64,000 nucleotides of DNA from Bradyrhizobium sp. CB82. GTDB lineage: Bacteria > Pseudomonadota > Alphaproteobacteria > Rhizobiales > Xanthobacteraceae. Position numbers and translations under genes: made by a program. The stretch spans positions 2,919,001-2,983,000 of the forward strand of contig NZ_CP121650.1 in assembly GCF_029714405.1 (NCBI RefSeq). Reading direction: 5' to 3'. This document shows, one piece after another, positions 63,291 to 64,000 of the stretch (the stretch's first letter is position 1; the number at the start of each line of letters is the position of its first letter). Under the pieces are notes generated by a model. That model made no database searches. It saw only the letters and a program-made list of their open reading frames with translations, and was not told the DNA's origin.

Positions 63291-63304
63291 TTGAGCCAGG
63301 TCAA
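63291..63304. promoter_or_regulatory. FixK/FNR-type box (MlaE-like gene)
   Basis: TTGAGCCAGGTCAA fits TTGA-N6-TCAA, centred about 78 bases before the TTG start at 63376. Confidence 0.6.
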
Positions 63305-63375
63305 GCCGAGGGTTACGCGAGCGCCTAGAACCTTCCTCATGATTTGGGACCGGTTGTCCCGATGAGGATACGGCT

Positions 63376-64000
63376 TTGAACTCTGACCCCCTGTTGGCGG
63401 CGACGCCGTCCGGTGATGTGCTCGAATTGCGCCCAGCGGGGCCGTGGACCGCTGCCAACGTGGCGAAACTCGAAGCGCTATCACAGTCGGTCAAGATAGA
63501 TATTGACCGGTCAAAGATCGTTCGACTGGACATGGCAGGCGTGAGCGAGCTCGACACGCTCGGCGCATGGTTGCTGGAGAAACTGTCCCGTCGGATGTCG
63601 CCAAGCGACCGGCCGGCTCAGTTCGTCGGCCTCGCTGACAACCTTAGCGGCCTGATGGAGGAGGTTCACCAGGTCAACCGGCACAATCCTGCGCCAATGC
63701 CTGCACCCAACCCCGCTTTGCTTCGGTTGAGCGATCTCGGCAAGGCGACGGTCGGCGCGCGGGAAGACATCGCGATCTTCCTGCAGATGCTGGGTGCGCT
63801 GTTCGTGGCCTTGATCGGCGTCGTGCGCCGGCCGCGATCGTTGCGGCTGACCTCGCTTGTCTACCAGCTCTACCGCATCGGCTGGCAAGCCATCCCGATC
63901 ATCGTGCTCATCACCTTCCTGATCGGCGCGATCATCGCGCAGCAGGGCTTTTTTCATTTCCGCAGGTTCGGTGCCGAGTCATATACCGTCGACATGGTCG
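63376..64000 (+). CDS. mlaE: MlaE-type ABC permease with N-terminal STAS domain (partial)
   Basis: The window ends inside this gene. GAGGA nine bases before TTG 63376 supports the start. Residues about 1-85 form a STAS-like domain (KIVRLDMAGVSELDTLGAWL). The permease begins at about 115 with VGAREDIAIFLQMLGALFVA and the family segment YQLYRIGWQAIPIIVLITFL, then IGAIIAQQG. It belongs to the retrograde phospholipid (Mla) or related lipid transport group in the inner membrane. Confidence 0.85.
   Translation, partial: MNSDPLLAATPSGDVLELRPAGPWTAANVAKLEALSQSVKIDIDRSKIVRLDMAGVSELDTLGAWLLEKLSRRMSPSDRPAQFVGLADNLSGLMEEVHQVNRHNPAPMPAPNPALLRLSDLGKATVGAREDIAIFLQMLGALFVALIGVVRRPRSLRLTSLVYQLYRIGWQAIPIIVLITFLIGAIIAQQGFFHFRRFGAESYTVDMV

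Noticed and set aside
61844..63484. Minus-strand frame of 546 codons
   Set aside because: Antisense shadow of the Pat-like gene, with no recognisable domain.

Overview
The window is GC-rich alphaproteobacterial DNA, most likely from Bradyrhizobium or a close relative in the Nitrobacteraceae. This is inferred from gene content: PHA synthase with phasins, FixK/FNR-type boxes, arginase, OpgC, many aromatic acyl-CoA genes and class III cyclase-TPR proteins. No rRNA or tRNA gene was seen.

0-7.4 kb: a small hypothetical gene and a phasin, then a minus-strand pair. A class III adenylate cyclase-TPR protein lies 68 bases upstream of a 1487-residue fusion of a cytochrome P450 domain, a membrane-anchored middle region and a DyP-type peroxidase. 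7.9-11.2 kb: an IS110-family (IS1111-like) insertion element. Its transposase is followed by a non-coding array of ten head-to-tail units, nine of 211 bp and one of 171 bp, almost identical to one another. Every unit carries the 11-bp inverted repeat found at the far end of the element and several hairpins. It is the most unusual structure in the window and a candidate multicopy bridge-RNA-like locus. 11.2-19.7 kb: cytochrome c, an alpha/beta hydrolase, a decayed FhaC/ShlB-type secretion gene, OpgC, arginase, an enolase-superfamily enzyme and an NRAMP-like transporter.

19.8-28.1 kb is a region of small genes, pseudogenes and repeated short promoter-plus-terminator cassettes. It holds a broken DUF3800 gene, an SRAP (YedK-like) protein, an ATP-dependent DNA ligase, small secreted or membrane proteins and a GNAT acetyltransferase.

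28.2-52.7 kb is a catabolic region. A plus-strand set encodes a CoA-transferase, a two-component flavin monooxygenase with its reductase, an ABC importer, an IlvD/Edd dehydratase and a NicX-like ring-cleaving dioxygenase. A tightly overlapping minus-strand operon encodes an alpha/beta hydrolase, acyl-CoA dehydrogenase, acyl-CoA ligase, opine-dehydrogenase-like protein and 3-hydroxyacyl-CoA dehydrogenase. Divergent to it are an SDR, an enoyl-CoA hydratase and a flavoprotein hydroxylase. These are followed by a cupin, a LivK-type binding protein, a MarR regulator, a benzoate/2-aminobenzoate-CoA ligase and a RidA protein. A near-palindrome around TTTAAGCYTAAA recurs in the control regions and is probably the MarR operator.

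52.7-64 kb looks like a low-oxygen and storage island: CBS-BON protein, phasin-like protein, PhaC, CHAD protein, APH-kinase/AAA fusion, zinc alcohol dehydrogenase, universal stress protein, Pat-like acetyltransferase and the start of an MlaE-type permease. Five TTGA-N6-TCAA boxes sit in exactly the promoter gaps of these genes, which suggests one FixK/FNR-type regulon.
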